Shown: piece by piece, positions 10,139 to 22,100 of the stretch | How positions within the stretch are numbered: position 1 is the stretch's first letter | Layout: each line of letters begins with the position of its first letter | Origin: Incurvaria masculella | Taxonomy: Eukaryota; Arthropoda; Insecta; Lepidoptera; Incurvariidae | NCBI GenBank assembly: GCA_946894095.1 | Contig: OX335652.1 | Coordinates: 2,193,001-2,257,000, forward strand | DNA: 64,000 bases | Direction: 5' to 3' | Notes under the pieces: generated by a model | The model's database searches: none | What the model saw: only the letters and a program-made list of their open reading frames with translations | Told to the model about the DNA's origin: nothing | Program-made: the position numbers and the translations under genes

Positions 10139-12480
10139 CGGTGGCGGTAGGCATTAAAGAAATAGCTAGATGACACGGCAATCATCGTCCGTGCCTAAAA
10201 CATCATTGGAAAAAATGAGGTTGGCAATAACCGCTGACATCTCGTTCCTATGTGGTATGTTGGGCTAAATATTATGATAACAGGTGTGATTTTAACAATA
10301 CATTTCCTTTTGCACACAAAAAACCCTGCGTATTAACAACCACATAGGGATTTTCGGTGCCAACGTGACGCATGACCTGATTTTCGGACGCCATATAGAG
10401 GATAAAAGCTAGGAGTCATCAAAAGCTTTTGTCTGTCTTTTAGGTGCGAGCTTTAGATCAAGTTTAATAAAACGTACACATAGAGTAACCATATAAGGTC
10501 TCATAGTACCCAACGATAACCAGAGATCGTTCGTAATATAATTAACATTAAGTAAATTATGTCATGAATCACAACAAAACTCTGCAGTTTCAATTATCTT
10601 AAGGTATTTAGAGGAGTATTTTCCACCAAGCTTAATCCGCACGTTAAAAGGCCTTTGTTACCATCTTGTGAATCGATACCAGTACAAGATAATCAGCACT
10701 TTAGCAATAAAGGCCCTTTAAGTGTCAATTAAAATAAATCAGCACTTGATGAAAACCAAGCTTATTTGTTGCATACTTTAGGACACTAAACAGAAGTTTT
10801 AAAATTTTCAATATACGGTATTCGACGTCTGAACTGATAGCAATGCATTAAACACGCTCTGTCATCCACAGTGTTCAGGGCTTCTTCCATAATGCACTGT
10901 TTGTGTCAGAAAATATCAACATTGTAGAGGTTATATGAAGTGCTTCATTGAGTGCTTCAAATCTGTTATTGATTTACGAGCACCGTTATGAGTGGGCTGG
11001 TGACATGACACACTAACTCTGCCGCAGCCGCAGCATTCGTTAGTCATTAGTCGTGTTTCATCACGACGACTTAGAGATTTGCAAACTGCAAGATCAATAT
11101 TGCCGTGCTAATAGATACAGTCATTTGTTTAGTTCATCAGTGTGCGGGTGTGCGTGAGAGAGAGGGGTAAGGTGTGCGTGTGTGTGTTTATTGCACCTTA
11201 CCTCTTTCTTTTCCATTGCATTTATTGGCGGACTTGCTGCAATTCATGTAATTGTTTCTGTGGTCACGGGCGTTGAGAGAAAAAAAGTCCCTTTATTCGT
11301 TAATCCATTAACCTCCTGTCCGCCAATATCCCAAACGTGATCAGGAATAGAAACTACAATTTAGGCTTAACGATTGTAATGATCAGCATAGTGTTTGATT
11401 TAAAAAAAACTATTATAAAAACTAAAATACTATTTATAAACTTTTTATTTTTTTAATTTATAGTTTTATTTTTTAACTATATACTATTGTATTCCATAAA
11501 TGTAAATTAAACGATGGTTGAAGCGGCAATGCAAATTGTCCGTGTTATCATCCAGTTTAATTTAGCCGAGAAATGTGAGGAAGGTCCTGGCATGGCACCT
11601 AGTTCCCATGTGATATGTGGTGTGTTAGACTAATATCTCACGGTGATATCTTAATAATTAAATAAATATGTTGTGATTTAGAGAACACCCGTTTTCTCAT
11701 GAAACAGCATAGTTAACATAATTTTAATGTTTCTAATTCATTTAACGGCTCTATAAATATTTATTGGGCCGTTACTATCATGCTCGTATCATTTTGCATC
11801 ATCAGACCGTCCCACGCACGCGTGGAGGTGCTAACATTATAATCGAAGGCATTACTTAGGTTAATGACTGCGTGGCGTTTAACATCCTTTTTTATGCCAA
11901 AATGAAAGTTGTTTTGCTGCTTGATGACGAGTAGGTAGATCTTGAATTTTTGTATTATTACGAAGTGGGTTATCAGGTATTTGATTGATTAATGTTTGTT
12001 TGATTTTAAATCAATTGTAATAAAATCGAACCTGGTTATGTATTTTTTTTAATTACATGCCGTCTGGCCGTAGTTAGACAATCTCGTGCCTATGTAAAAG
12101 CGCAAAAACTTCGCACACGCGGAGTGGAGAGAGGTGGGATAGTGGCGGTTTCGTAATGGAAACTTCATTACTTTTTTTTTTCAAAAGAGCCTTGATTTTT
12201 TATTAATTTACTTACATTCATTAAAAATGTTTTAATATATAGCTGATTGAATATTAAGTTTAATTTTTTTTTTGTTTTCTTCTTTACTTTTACGTTTAAT
12301 TGAGTATTGTGGTTAAATTACCTTTAACTTGGGGGCGGAGCTCTGGTAATCGGAATGAAACACCTGGATCTCTTGACTTAATTTATATTCAATTAATAAA
12401 GAAGCTAATAATAATAAGGAATTAATAAAAAAATACTCGTAAAGAAAAATACATTTTCTTTTCAAGATGTCGCGAGTGAC
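10139..12480. other. No gene; minor hairpins and a family B trace
   Basis: AT-rich DNA. At 10,643-10,721 TTAAAAGGCCTTTGTT pairs with ATAAAGGCCCTTTAA as a roughly 80 bp foldback. At 11,162-11,204 GAGGGGTAAGGTG pairs with CACCTTACCTC around a GT-rich loop. A minus-strand family B remnant (AAGGTCCTGGCATGGCACC) lies near 11,580. No exon could be supported. Confidence 0.4.
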
Positions 12481-12493
12481 AGACTAAAATTAG

Positions 12494-12554
12494 GTCTATT
12501 TATGAAATAGACCTTTTTAACAATAATTAATAATCGCCAGGAATATCTGGCGAC
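12494..12554. repeat. Two adjacent short hairpins
   Basis: AGGTCTATTT pairs with AAATAGACCT across a 3-base loop. About 20 bases further, TCGCCAG pairs with CTGGCGA across 6 bases. They are reported as structure only. Confidence 0.55.
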
Positions 12555-12630
12555 AGTATTGAACAATGCTTACTAGTAAATTTCAGTTCACTAGCCGAAT
12601 AACACGTCGTTTGTCCGTTAGCATGGTACA

Positions 12631-12918
12631 AAAAAAAAATTTAACAAAAAAAATAACCGACTTCAAAGAAAAAGCACTAAAAAGTAAAAAATAATGTTCT
12701 TTTTATGTAGTTACGATTTCTGTTATTTTTTGAGTCGGCGTCAGCCGGGCACGCGCTGCGCCAATCAAGAGAACCTAACCTAACCTAACCTAACCTAACC
12801 TTGGCTGACACCGACTCAAAAAATAACAGAAATCGTAACTACATAAAAAGAACATTATTTTTTACTTTTTAGTGCTTTTTCTTTGAAGTCGGTTATTTTT
12901 TTTGTTAAATTTTTTTTT
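12631..12918. mobile_element. Foldback element with telomeric-type loop
   Basis: Arms 12,631-12,746 and 12,803-12,918 are almost perfect 116 bp inverted repeats; the one mismatch I saw is in GAGTCGGCGTCAGCC versus GAGTCGGTGTCAGCC. Each arm contains AACCGACTTCAAAG, AAAAAGCACTAAAAAGTA and CGTAACTACATAAAAAGAAC, reading in opposite directions. The 56-base loop holds a GC-rich part and a (CCTAA)n tract. The near-identity of the arms points to a recent origin or ongoing correction between arms. Confidence 0.85.
12774..12800 (-). repeat. (TTAGG)n telomeric-type tract, ~5 units
   Basis: A CCTAA run lies exactly in the loop of the surrounding foldback. TTAGG is the ancestral insect telomere repeat and is used by Lepidoptera. 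Short GGTTA runs are also frequent away from telomeres in these genomes, so this does not show that the locus is subtelomeric. Confidence 0.85.
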
Positions 12919-12934
12919 ATTTGTTAATTTTTAG

Positions 12935-13288
12935 TGAATCTGAAGTACACTTACTAATTTGTACACGTCCTTTCCAATAAAAAAAGAATCACCGAAATCG
13001 GTTGGCGTTATATTGAGTAATTCGTCCATTTGTCGCGCACATCTTAATACAAATTTAAGACTTTTATGATTTTCTCATGGATATCATTGTCAGAACTTAA
13101 CCAAATTAAAATGGGACCACTTGGGAAGCACTAGCTATCATTTAAAAAAATAATCATCAAAATCGGTTCACCTAGGAAAAAGTTATGAGGTAACAAACAT
13201 AAAAAAAAAAAAAACAAAAAAAACGAAAAAAAAAAAAAAACATACAGACGAATTGATAACCTCCTCCTTTTTTTGAAGTCGGTTAAAA
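12935..13288. repeat. Dispersed repeat ending GAAGTCGGTTAAAA
   Basis: The segment contains AAAAGAATCACCGAAATCGGT, an A-rich low-complexity run (13,198-13,240), ACATACAGACGAATTGATAAC and CTCCTCCTTTTTTTGAAGTCGGTT. The final GAAGTCGGTT is the reverse complement of AACCGACTTC at the left edge of the adjacent foldback. The two may therefore be parts of one element (about 12.65-13.29 kb) with an AACCGACTTCAAA-type terminal repeat. Confidence 0.55.
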
Positions 13289-13375
13289 ATACAGCCAAAC
13301 GTTGGATTACATCTCTCACTTCTCTGTTCACCCGGCGAGTTAATTTTTTATGGAAACTCCCCTGGACATGGATGG

Positions 13376-13465
13376 TATTAGTCTCATACTGTTATGAAAT
13401 TGGCCCAACACACAACACAGAAACTTGGTGCCATGCCAAGACCTACCCTATTTTACATGTACATA
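13376..13465 (+). repeat. Dispersed family B, 5' fragment
   Basis: TTGGCCCAACACACAACACAG and CTTGGTGCCATGCCAAGACC match the beginning of the other family B copies. The rest is missing. Confidence 0.55.
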
Positions 13466-13570
13466 CGTGGTGTTGTTGCCAGGGCGTGCACAGGTTGAAT
13501 TTTTTATGATGGTTCATTCTAAATAAAAAAAAATACAGCTTTTCATCATAGACTGCGGTGATTCATGTAA

Positions 13571-13760
13571 ATTGTGGTAAATTGCTAACATATTATATAT
13601 TAATGAAAACACTAATGCTGATTTCAAAAAGAGCGTTGGGCTTTGGGATTGCCTCAGAGCATCTTGTAAATTGTGGTGCTTGTAAATTGCTAACATATTA
13701 TATATTTGTGATACACTCCTAATTTCTTAAAAGAGCGTTGGGCTTTCTCGTTGCCTCTGT
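13571..13760. repeat. ~104 bp tandem duplication, two units
   Basis: GTAAATTGCTAACATATTAT recurs at 13,577 and 13,682, and AGAGCGTTGGGCTTT recurs at about 13,630 and 13,732. The units have drifted by indels. The function is unknown. Confidence 0.7.
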
Positions 13761-14232
13761 ATTGTTTTATTTTCTATCTCCCTTTCCGTCTCTCAGTATT
13801 GTTTCACACTGATGAGGAATTTTTTAACCTATAGTAATAAATATACAGTGTTCAGATTACTTATTTAGTTCGACAATTCCTCCCACGATTTCTGCTTTGC
13901 ATAAATAATTCGGCTGTTCTAATTTTAGAAGTAATGTTTTATGTTCTTGAACTTGGCTTTCATATACATTTGTTTTTTTTATGGGAAATCATTACATTTT
14001 GCAAAAAAAAATATTTTTGTTTATTATTCGAAAGTGATCAAAGTGGATTAGGTTGTTGACCTACATGTCAGTCGGTCAGTAATAAAAATCACGATCTTTT
14101 GACGTAAATATCTTAATAACCGTTTCAGCATTATTTGTGATTTTAGTTAATCTAATTTGTTTCCACAAATAAACCAACTTTCAAGCGATTATGTTAATAA
14201 GATTTTAAGTTAATAAGGAGTCAAAAGTGGCT

Positions 14233-14256
14233 CCAATTGGTTCGTGTGATATAAAA
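14233..14256 (+). promoter_or_regulatory. Possible CCAAT/TATA promoter
   Basis: A CCAAT box (in CTCCAATTGG) lies about 15 bases upstream of TATAAAA (14,250-14,256). The GC-rich stretch beginning ACACGGCTGCTGCTCG follows. No downstream first exon with a donor was convincing, so this may be chance. Confidence 0.2.
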
Positions 14257-14260
14257 CACG

Positions 14261-15920
14261 GCTGCTGCTCGCCAGCTCCTTTTTCCTTGAACTTGGCTTC
14301 ACACGCTACCGCTTGTCTAGATTTCGACAGGTCAGCTCTATTTGTGCTTGAAAAGAGCTATCTATTATCTGCTCTTAGTAAAATAGACTGATATGTTCCA
14401 TCGTACTGTTTTCATTATAATACTTACACCATACTGGGGACACATACATTATCCATGAGTAATATTAATTTTAAAATTACTCACATCATTTTAACGTGGG
14501 AATACGTCGTTATCCGGTTGGCACAGAGGGCATGTTCGTCAAGGTTGCCGTCACGAAAGGCAGCCTAGGGGAAATTTTACATATCGTGAGTATGTAATGT
14601 AAGCGAGAAGTAATAATTGTGGAAATACCGTAGCAAGGAAAAGAATGCACTGTAATGGTTTTATTTTTTCATTTGTTGCTGTTGTTTTATTTATTGAAAT
14701 GCTATTCTTATTTGCAGTTAAGAAGAATTCAACGCTGAAATATCGAATTTTAGACTATAATACATTTGAAACCTCCAGGTTAAAGTATAACATATTTTTT
14801 TCTTTTTTAAAAAGTTTCTCGAAAACGAAAAAGATGAGGTGCACAAACGCTACTATTTTCTACTACGTTTTTCGTCTTCGAAAAAAATTTCTGCTCTAAA
14901 ATCCGTTTTCTCAATATCCATGCTGTAATTATGTAGTAAGCTATGTGCAAACTCTAAAATGACTTAAACGAAAGAAGTGGCAAGCCTTTCCTAACCTATC
15001 TGAATTTTGAACTACTCTTTAAGTATTTCTTAGGATGCAATTAATTGAAACAAGTTTGCCTGTGAATACAAAAGTATTGGATTCGAAAAAGCTATTTATG
15101 CAAACCAGTGATGAACTAGCACTCGAAACAAAGACTAGATATTATAATAGTTTTATAAACTTGCGCTGGAATTTGAAAACTAGTTGTTTAGTTTTCGCGT
15201 GTTGGAACATTTTAACCGCACATTATTATGTTTGATTCCTGATGCGACTTTACATGTAACATTTGTGCTTGCTTTATTGATAATATTATGATATATGCAC
15301 CCGAGGTTACCTATTTTACTGAATAGTATTTACTTGAAAACATTGGGCTAAACCTTTTTTGTAAAATAAGCTTTTCAATGCACGGAGATGAATGATCTGT
15401 GTTTTTAAGCGATAATACATATATTTTTTAACATATAATTTTTGTATAAGATAACTTTTAATTTTATAATCTAGGATGATTTCTTTAACGGTTTCACCAG
15501 TTTTTATTCTTAAAGAGATATTCGTCAGTCAAAATCATTATTTTGAATATTGGATAAGAACATGATTTTTTTTTCCAAAATATATCTCTGGTATGTTTTT
15601 TTCGAGCTTTAAGGTGAAGGATTATCACAGTGAAGGTAGTAAATTCATGTTGCCACATCGACAAACGACGAGAGCGGAAAACCGGATATTCGAGATCGAC
15701 GGGAAATAAAAAGAGGAAACATTGAACAATTAAAATGTTGATTCGTTTCAAAGTGCACTCTGCAGAAAATTGTAGGACTTGAACGATAGCAAGAAGAAAA
15801 CCAATGTTTTATTTATGGTACAAGAGTTGTGAACCCTGATATACATGTAATCTGCATCTGTGTTAAGATTCTGATTCTATTTTCAAGATGACAAAAAATA
15901 GGACAATCCTTGAACATTTT
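14261..15920. other. No gene seen
   Basis: AT-rich DNA. Open frames at 14,645-14,899, 15,035-15,235 and 15,494-15,751 (minus) have no recognised domain or splice support. Confidence 0.4.
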
Positions 15921-15927
15921 TAGGATT

Positions 15928-16077
15928 TCATATCCAAAGGGTGCTAACGCAACCCTATTACTAAGCGTCATGAACCGTAATAGGTAGGCAGCTGAGTTTT
16001 TCAGAGAATGTGTATTTATTTTGCCGCTATAGCAATAAATAGGTAAAATTTAAAAATCATAAAAATGAAAGGGGGCT
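15928..16077 (-). repeat. GGAC-family element lacking the GGAC core
   Basis: On the minus strand this copy has the order TTTTACCTATTTATTGC, GCGGCAAAATAAATACA, CTACCTATTACGGTTCATGA and then directly CTTAGTAATAGGGTTGC. The microsatellite and about 20 flanking bases are cleanly missing. Its edge abuts a GGCTAGTGCTAGCGCCTTAA string (16,080-16,100), a terminal fragment of the MITE family seen at 33,173-33,652. Confidence 0.85.
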
Positions 16078-16651
16078 ATTGGCTAGTGCTAGCGCCTTAA
16101 TAAGCTCTCGTGATAAATTCCGGCCAAAACCACTCTGTTTTATGGACTTTTCCTATATTGCTAACCCCTGCTAACTCTTCAGATAATTGACAGGTCAAGA
16201 ATATAATGCAATTGATGTGTCGAGCGTGGGACATGGTAATCCCAGGTGCATTTGTAAATTAAGTCATTTCCATGTATCGGAAAATTAAACGTGCAAATGG
16301 TACCTTTTTGTTCATGTATTGTTAGAGAACTAGCACATGTTGGAAGGAGCGTGCCAGGATCGTGGGAATGGCACGCTTATTCAAATGGCGATGAGAAAAA
16401 ACTGTTTTATGGAAAGAGAAAATCGAGTTATACCGGAAAGGTAACAGTGATTGCGTTTGACTTCCTCAGTAGAACCAGATCTATTATCGCCTGAGCACAA
16501 ATTGCTTGTGTTGAGTTGTGCCTGATTTCAAACTATGTCCTCACCTATGTTAAGTTGTACCCAGAAATTCTAGTATTAAAACCAAACGAATATTGACAAT
16601 ATTCGTTTGCTACAGCGAAATTGCTTTAACTGGAACTAGTTTTATTAATTA

Positions 16652-17483
16652 CTAGCAGCCCGTCCCGGCTTTGCACGGGCATAATATCATTTAAAAAAAT
16701 ATTATTTTGACACAATGATACACAAATAAACGCTTTTTAAGTAGAGTTTCTACATTGAAATATTTGAAATAAAAAAAAAACATAGATATTATTATTACAT
16801 GATTATTAGATATTAAGGAAATAATAAATTCTAAGTGCTATAGGGAGAACCATGGCCACGACGCACTATTTATAGACACGCTCCCGCGCCGCCCCGGCCG
16901 GCCGGTACCGCCGCAAACGCTACGTCCCGCAATTTTTAAATCCGTAATATCTTCGAAAATATTCATTTAAATTATATGCTGTAAATGGCCATTTAGATCT
17001 TTATTAAATCAACAGTGTATTTAAGGTAATAAATGAATAAGGATTAATGCTGTATTGGTTAGAATCGCTTCGAAAATCAACCATTATTTGTCTTAAAAAG
17101 TAAATGACAAAAAAATGTTATTGTGGGATGTCCATAAGCGATATACATATACCATCGCGGAGTTTTCTGTAGACCTTTTCAATGTGTACAATACTTAGTA
17201 CATTATTTTGATAAATCTCGTAGGGTTCATCCTGCGTTTGCAATGTAAGCAGATTTTTTTAATTTTTTTACGACATCACATTGGAAACCTCAAAAATAAC
17301 AGTATTTCTAATATTTAATGCATGTTATTATACATATTAACCTTCCTCTTCAATCACTGTATCTATTAAAAAAACCGCATCAAAATCCGTTGCGTGGTTT
17401 TAAAGATTTCAGCATACATAGGGATACAGGGATATAGGGATATAGGGACAGAGAAAGCGACTTTGTTTTATACTATGTAGTGA
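16652..17483 (-). mobile_element. Non-autonomous Helitron (832 bp)
   Basis: On the minus strand the element begins TCACTACATAGTATAAAAC (the 5' TC end). It ends with a GC-rich hairpin, CCCGTGCAAAGCCGGGACGGG, then CTGCTAG. It sits between A (16,651) and T (17,484), as expected for Helitron insertion into AT. It has no ORF. Internal sequence matches the Helitron at 34,444-35,678, including the TTTCGAAAATATTCATTTAA and AGGATTAATGCTGTATTGG stretches, but it has its own GC-rich insert around 16,850-16,930. Confidence 0.88.
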
Positions 17484-17716
17484 TGATTAGGAATGGTAAT
17501 AAAAATATGACGCTTAAAATAAAATAAACTGTTGAGGGCCCGATACTGATTTCGGTTCGTAAGTAAAACAAAATCTTAAAAAAAAATAGTTACAGTATCC
17601 GACTCCGCTAGAGGACAACATCGAAAAAATAAATAAATATAGAAAGTAACTTTTCTTTCAAGCGGCACAAAACCATATACATACATACAAAAAGTTTCCA
17701 TGAAACCGGTTGGGTC

Positions 17717-17737
17717 AGGTTAGGTTAGGTTAGGTTA
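17717..17737 (+). repeat. Short (GGTTA)n telomeric-type tract
   Basis: Four TTAGG-register units with no inverted arms around them, unlike the 12.77 kb tract. Confidence 0.8.
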
Positions 17738-17778
17738 TGGAGATTAGCATATACGAAAATTGTAACAGGTGATTTTTA

Positions 17779-17840
17779 TGGTTCCGTACCGAAAGGGAAC
17801 CCTATTACTAAGCCCCCGCTGTCCGTCCGTCCGTCATGAA
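17779..17840 (-). repeat. GGAC-family element, 3' fragment
   Basis: GGTTCCGTACCGAAAGGGAAC, CTATTACTAAGCCCCCGCTG and TCCGTCCGTCCGTC match the 3' end in reverse. The copy stops just past the microsatellite. Confidence 0.85.
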
Positions 17841-19183
17841 AACGCCAAACTCAAATTGAACAATCTCTGCATACTTGTCACAATAAAAAAATACTCCTAT
17901 AGTTTCCAACATTAGGTAACAGTTACAGCTGAAAAAGGCACGCTACGTAAAGAATAATGACGCAAATCGCTCACGCAGGCCGGGCCTACGCATATACGTC
18001 ATAGTAGTCGCCGAAAAAGGAGCGAATTTTCATGTAGGGCGCGCCTCTAGGCCGCTCAGCAGGTGAATGACTATGCGAAGGCGAGTCTGCGCATTACTCA
18101 CCCGCCTGTAGCGTCACGCACGACTTCAGTCGCGGAATTTGGGAGGATATCCCTTTCTAGCGCAGTCGTGAGTTACATAGCTGACCCTGATCTTGCAACA
18201 CAGATGAAGCTGTTTAGATGTCTTATGCTCCTGAGGCGGGTAGCTAAAACTCGTATAATATCAACTTTATTATTTTAAATAATGCTCAATTCAAATGTAA
18301 TTCGAGATTTCTGTTATAACTTGAAAAAAGTCAAATTGTTTTTTTTTTTTATTTATCGGTTAGGATTTTATTTTAGTTTTAGCACTTTGTTTACGTAGCA
18401 TGTCTTCATTTGGAAAGAAGGAATAATTTTTCTGCTCTAATTGGTGGCAAGGTTAAGCCGTCTCCGGTTAGTAACTACTATGGTGAAATTTAAATGTTAT
18501 TCAATTATTTATTTTTTCTGGCTAGACTAGTGTATATAAATGTTGTATTAAATGTGTAGAAGGTCCTGGCAATATGGAAATCAGTTCAATCGGGAATTCG
18601 TATAATAAGCTGATGACATCATGGCACTAAACTTATTTTTACTACCTAGTTCTGATTATCATAAAATTAAGAGCATTCCTAAATAAAGTTTCTAAAGTAT
18701 TTTTGTTATTGTAAGTTGATTGATGTATTAAATAAATGAGGAAAGTCTTGGGTGTGTCCGAAAATCAAAAGATATAAATTATCATTATGAGCCAGTGCAA
18801 ATAATGTAAATTGTCATCCGCCTAACATAATCTAATGTACCCAATGAGATTCATCAAATGTAACCATATTTGCGTCACCAATGACTAGCAGATCCTGCAT
18901 GAACGGATTTACATGGGAATGAGATGCTGGGGATTCACAAGTCCAACCCAATGATTTTTCTCTGTAATCGCACCATAATCAGGATGCTAAAACCCAAGCA
19001 TGATTACCGTTCGACAGGAGTTTTAAAATTGCAAGGAATTCCGTTGAACTATACACACTTATGTAGTTACCTTGGGTAGAGTCTTGGTTATTCCCTGATT
19101 GTGCTAAAAGGTTCTTTTTTGTCAATGTTAGTCTTAATTCTAGAGTATTTGCATTGTTCTCGTTTGCGGCTAATAAGTACACA

Positions 19184-22100
19184 ATGGACGTTCCCACGAT
19201 CAAGAACTTCGTTGAGTTCGACGACGATAAAAATGTGACACAGGTTAGTTGGATAAAGCTGCGAGTGAACTACGTTTTTCATCGGAAAATGCGCGCAGAC
19301 ACCCTGCGATAGAATATAATTTGCAATGCGTTGACTGAAACAAACTGAACAGGAGTGTTATGTAAATTTGTTAAATCTTTTATTAGGTGTAAAATTCATA
19401 AAGCAAAATTTTTATAGAACAATCTTTCTATGACTCGGCTCTTATCTCAGGGACGCAGGGACTTGCCTCATATGCCTGAGGTCATGAATTCGATCCTCGA
19501 TCAACATGCACCACCTTCTTTCTCTTGGATAAGTATATGAATTAAGTATGTTGTTTATTTAAATTCTAATTAAAAAACAAATCCAAGGTCACGAAAGCGG
19601 TCTATCCAAAATAACAAATAAGCATTTTTCAAACCATCACAACCTCTATACGAAATTGCTCAGAATTGCGTGCGATGTTGTTGGAGAGGGGCGGACGGGT
19701 GTCGACGCGGTGGGGCGAGGGGCAGGGATATAATGAATTAGGGCGGGATTTTAGTCCTAGCCCCGCCCATACATTTTGGCGAACAGCGAGCGCGGTTTGT
19801 GTATGCTAGGTATTCAGAGAAATTATTTACTACATTTTTTCCAAACAAAAAACCTTCGCTTGACACAGCTATGTCTCCCTACAAATATATAAAATAAACT
19901 TCATTTCGTAGGTTGTGTGTGGCTATGTATTTTTCGCGCATTTTATGCAAAACATTTGGAGGTGGATTACTCAATACTAACATAAAAACATCTTAACAAG
20001 GTTCAGATTTAGGTTGTTTCATGAAGATTTGATCAATTTGATTTTTGTTAGTTTTTTTGACTACAGCGGTCGTGGTTTACTTTTAGCTATAAGTCGTTTT
20101 GTCATTAAAATTTTCGTAAATCTTACCAAATCCTTGCATCCTCCTCATCACGGAGTTAAAACCCGCCAGGAAGGGCCACCTTAAATGGAAAGTCAAAAAT
20201 AATTATATCTACTAGTTTCTACTAGTTTGAAAGCGTAGACTATATCAATATGGAGGAAACCATTATTTAAATTCAAAGATTCCAAATTAACAAATTCTGA
20301 TTCTCGAAATGTTTTATTTTCCAATAAAAAAAAACCGGCCAATTGCGAGTCGGACTCGCACACGAAGGGTTCCGTACCATCGTAAAAAACACGTTTTTTG
20401 GTTGGGAGCCCCCTTTAATTTTAATTATTTTTTAATCTTACCTATTTGTTGTTGTAGCGGCAAAATAAATACACACTCTGTGAAAATTTCAGCTGCCTAC
20501 CTATTATGATACATGAGCTACAGCCCTGTGACTGACGGACGGACAGACGGACAGACGGACGGACGGACAGACGGAGTGTGTATTAATTTTGCCTCTATAA
20601 GCACAAATAGGTAAAATGCTAAATAATACAAATTAAACCCTAAAAACTAGATTTAAAAAAAATCTTGTACGATGGCACAGAACTCTTCGTGTGCAAGTCC
20701 AACTCACAATTGGCCGGTTTTGATTTAAATGTTACGTCTAATATTGTTTTTTTTCAACTTTTTGAATTATTCCTAGTCCAAAATCAGTTAGAAGTCGTAA
20801 TTAAAAACGAAAAATAAAATATTGTGCAATCATTCTTTAATAATAAATATTTTTGTATATTGATGATCCTTTAAAAATAATTAAACAGGTCTGGAGTAAT
20901 CTACAAAGGGAATATGCTACAGCGTTTTAATAATATTCATTTCCGTGTACCGGCTTGTGTTATATGTTGGGATGTAGCAGTAAGAAATTATCGCGAAACT
21001 TTAGAACCTTTATTACGAAAACATACATACATACATACATACGCTGCATGTAGATCACTAAACACGAGGCGCGATATTTTATATTGGCCATTACATCCGG
21101 GTTAATATTTTTCTTTTTCGCACTGAAGGCCTGTTTTCAAGGTTCGCTTTGAAGTTTCTCGTGGGAATAAGTACAGGACAGATATATAGCCCGGATTATT
21201 ATCACACTATTAGGCAGAATATGCTATTGGTAACCTCCTTAGATCATTTTATAGACAGACTTTTTCGTTCTGGAGTGCTTAATTTACTGTTTCACAGTTA
21301 TATTAACTATCATAAAGTAACCATTACCGCGTAGATATGTTAAAATAGTTATATTCCGTTCATCGTTTTGGTTGCTATGGCTATATATGCATAATAACAT
21401 TATTTTATTAGTTGATTAGGTAATTAAAATTTGCTAAAATAAGATGATGAAAAAACCATTTTAAAATGAGGGAAATAAATTATTCTCGGTTATCACCAAA
21501 CGCGGATGTGGTTTTCAAAATCCCTCTGAACATTCACACAACCTCAAACGAAATGATATGCATCTGGTTTTGTATTTATACATTTCCCTATGCATGAGTA
21601 GGCATTATTGGCAGTTTGTGTAAGTCATATTTTTGTTGTTTGAAGGAAAGTTAAGTGGGAATTCCGATCCATGGAGTTGGATAAAGCGACTCACTTGACG
21701 TTCAATAGTATTCCCTTTTTATGTCTTCGTGTATTGATTGTAAGAAATGTTTACTATTTCATGTAAATAAGAAAAAAATATGTATCTAAAGTACCAACAT
21801 ACCATGATTAGAATAAATTTAAGTATTATGGCACGTGTCTACCAGAGAACCAGAGACTACATCGAATGCTTACAAGTATGTTGGACCATGTATCCCAAGT
21901 GAGATTGACACTCAAAAAAATAAATAATATAATAACAAAAAAAATATTGTGATTGCATAATATTTTTTTTAACGTTTCATCCTACGTTTAAGAGGTTTTA
22001 AAATAGTCTATAAATTCCTAAATGAATATTCCTGACAATATTGTTATCGTGTGAGTATTTGTTGTATGAGGAAAAAAACCGGCCAAGTGCCAGTCGGACT

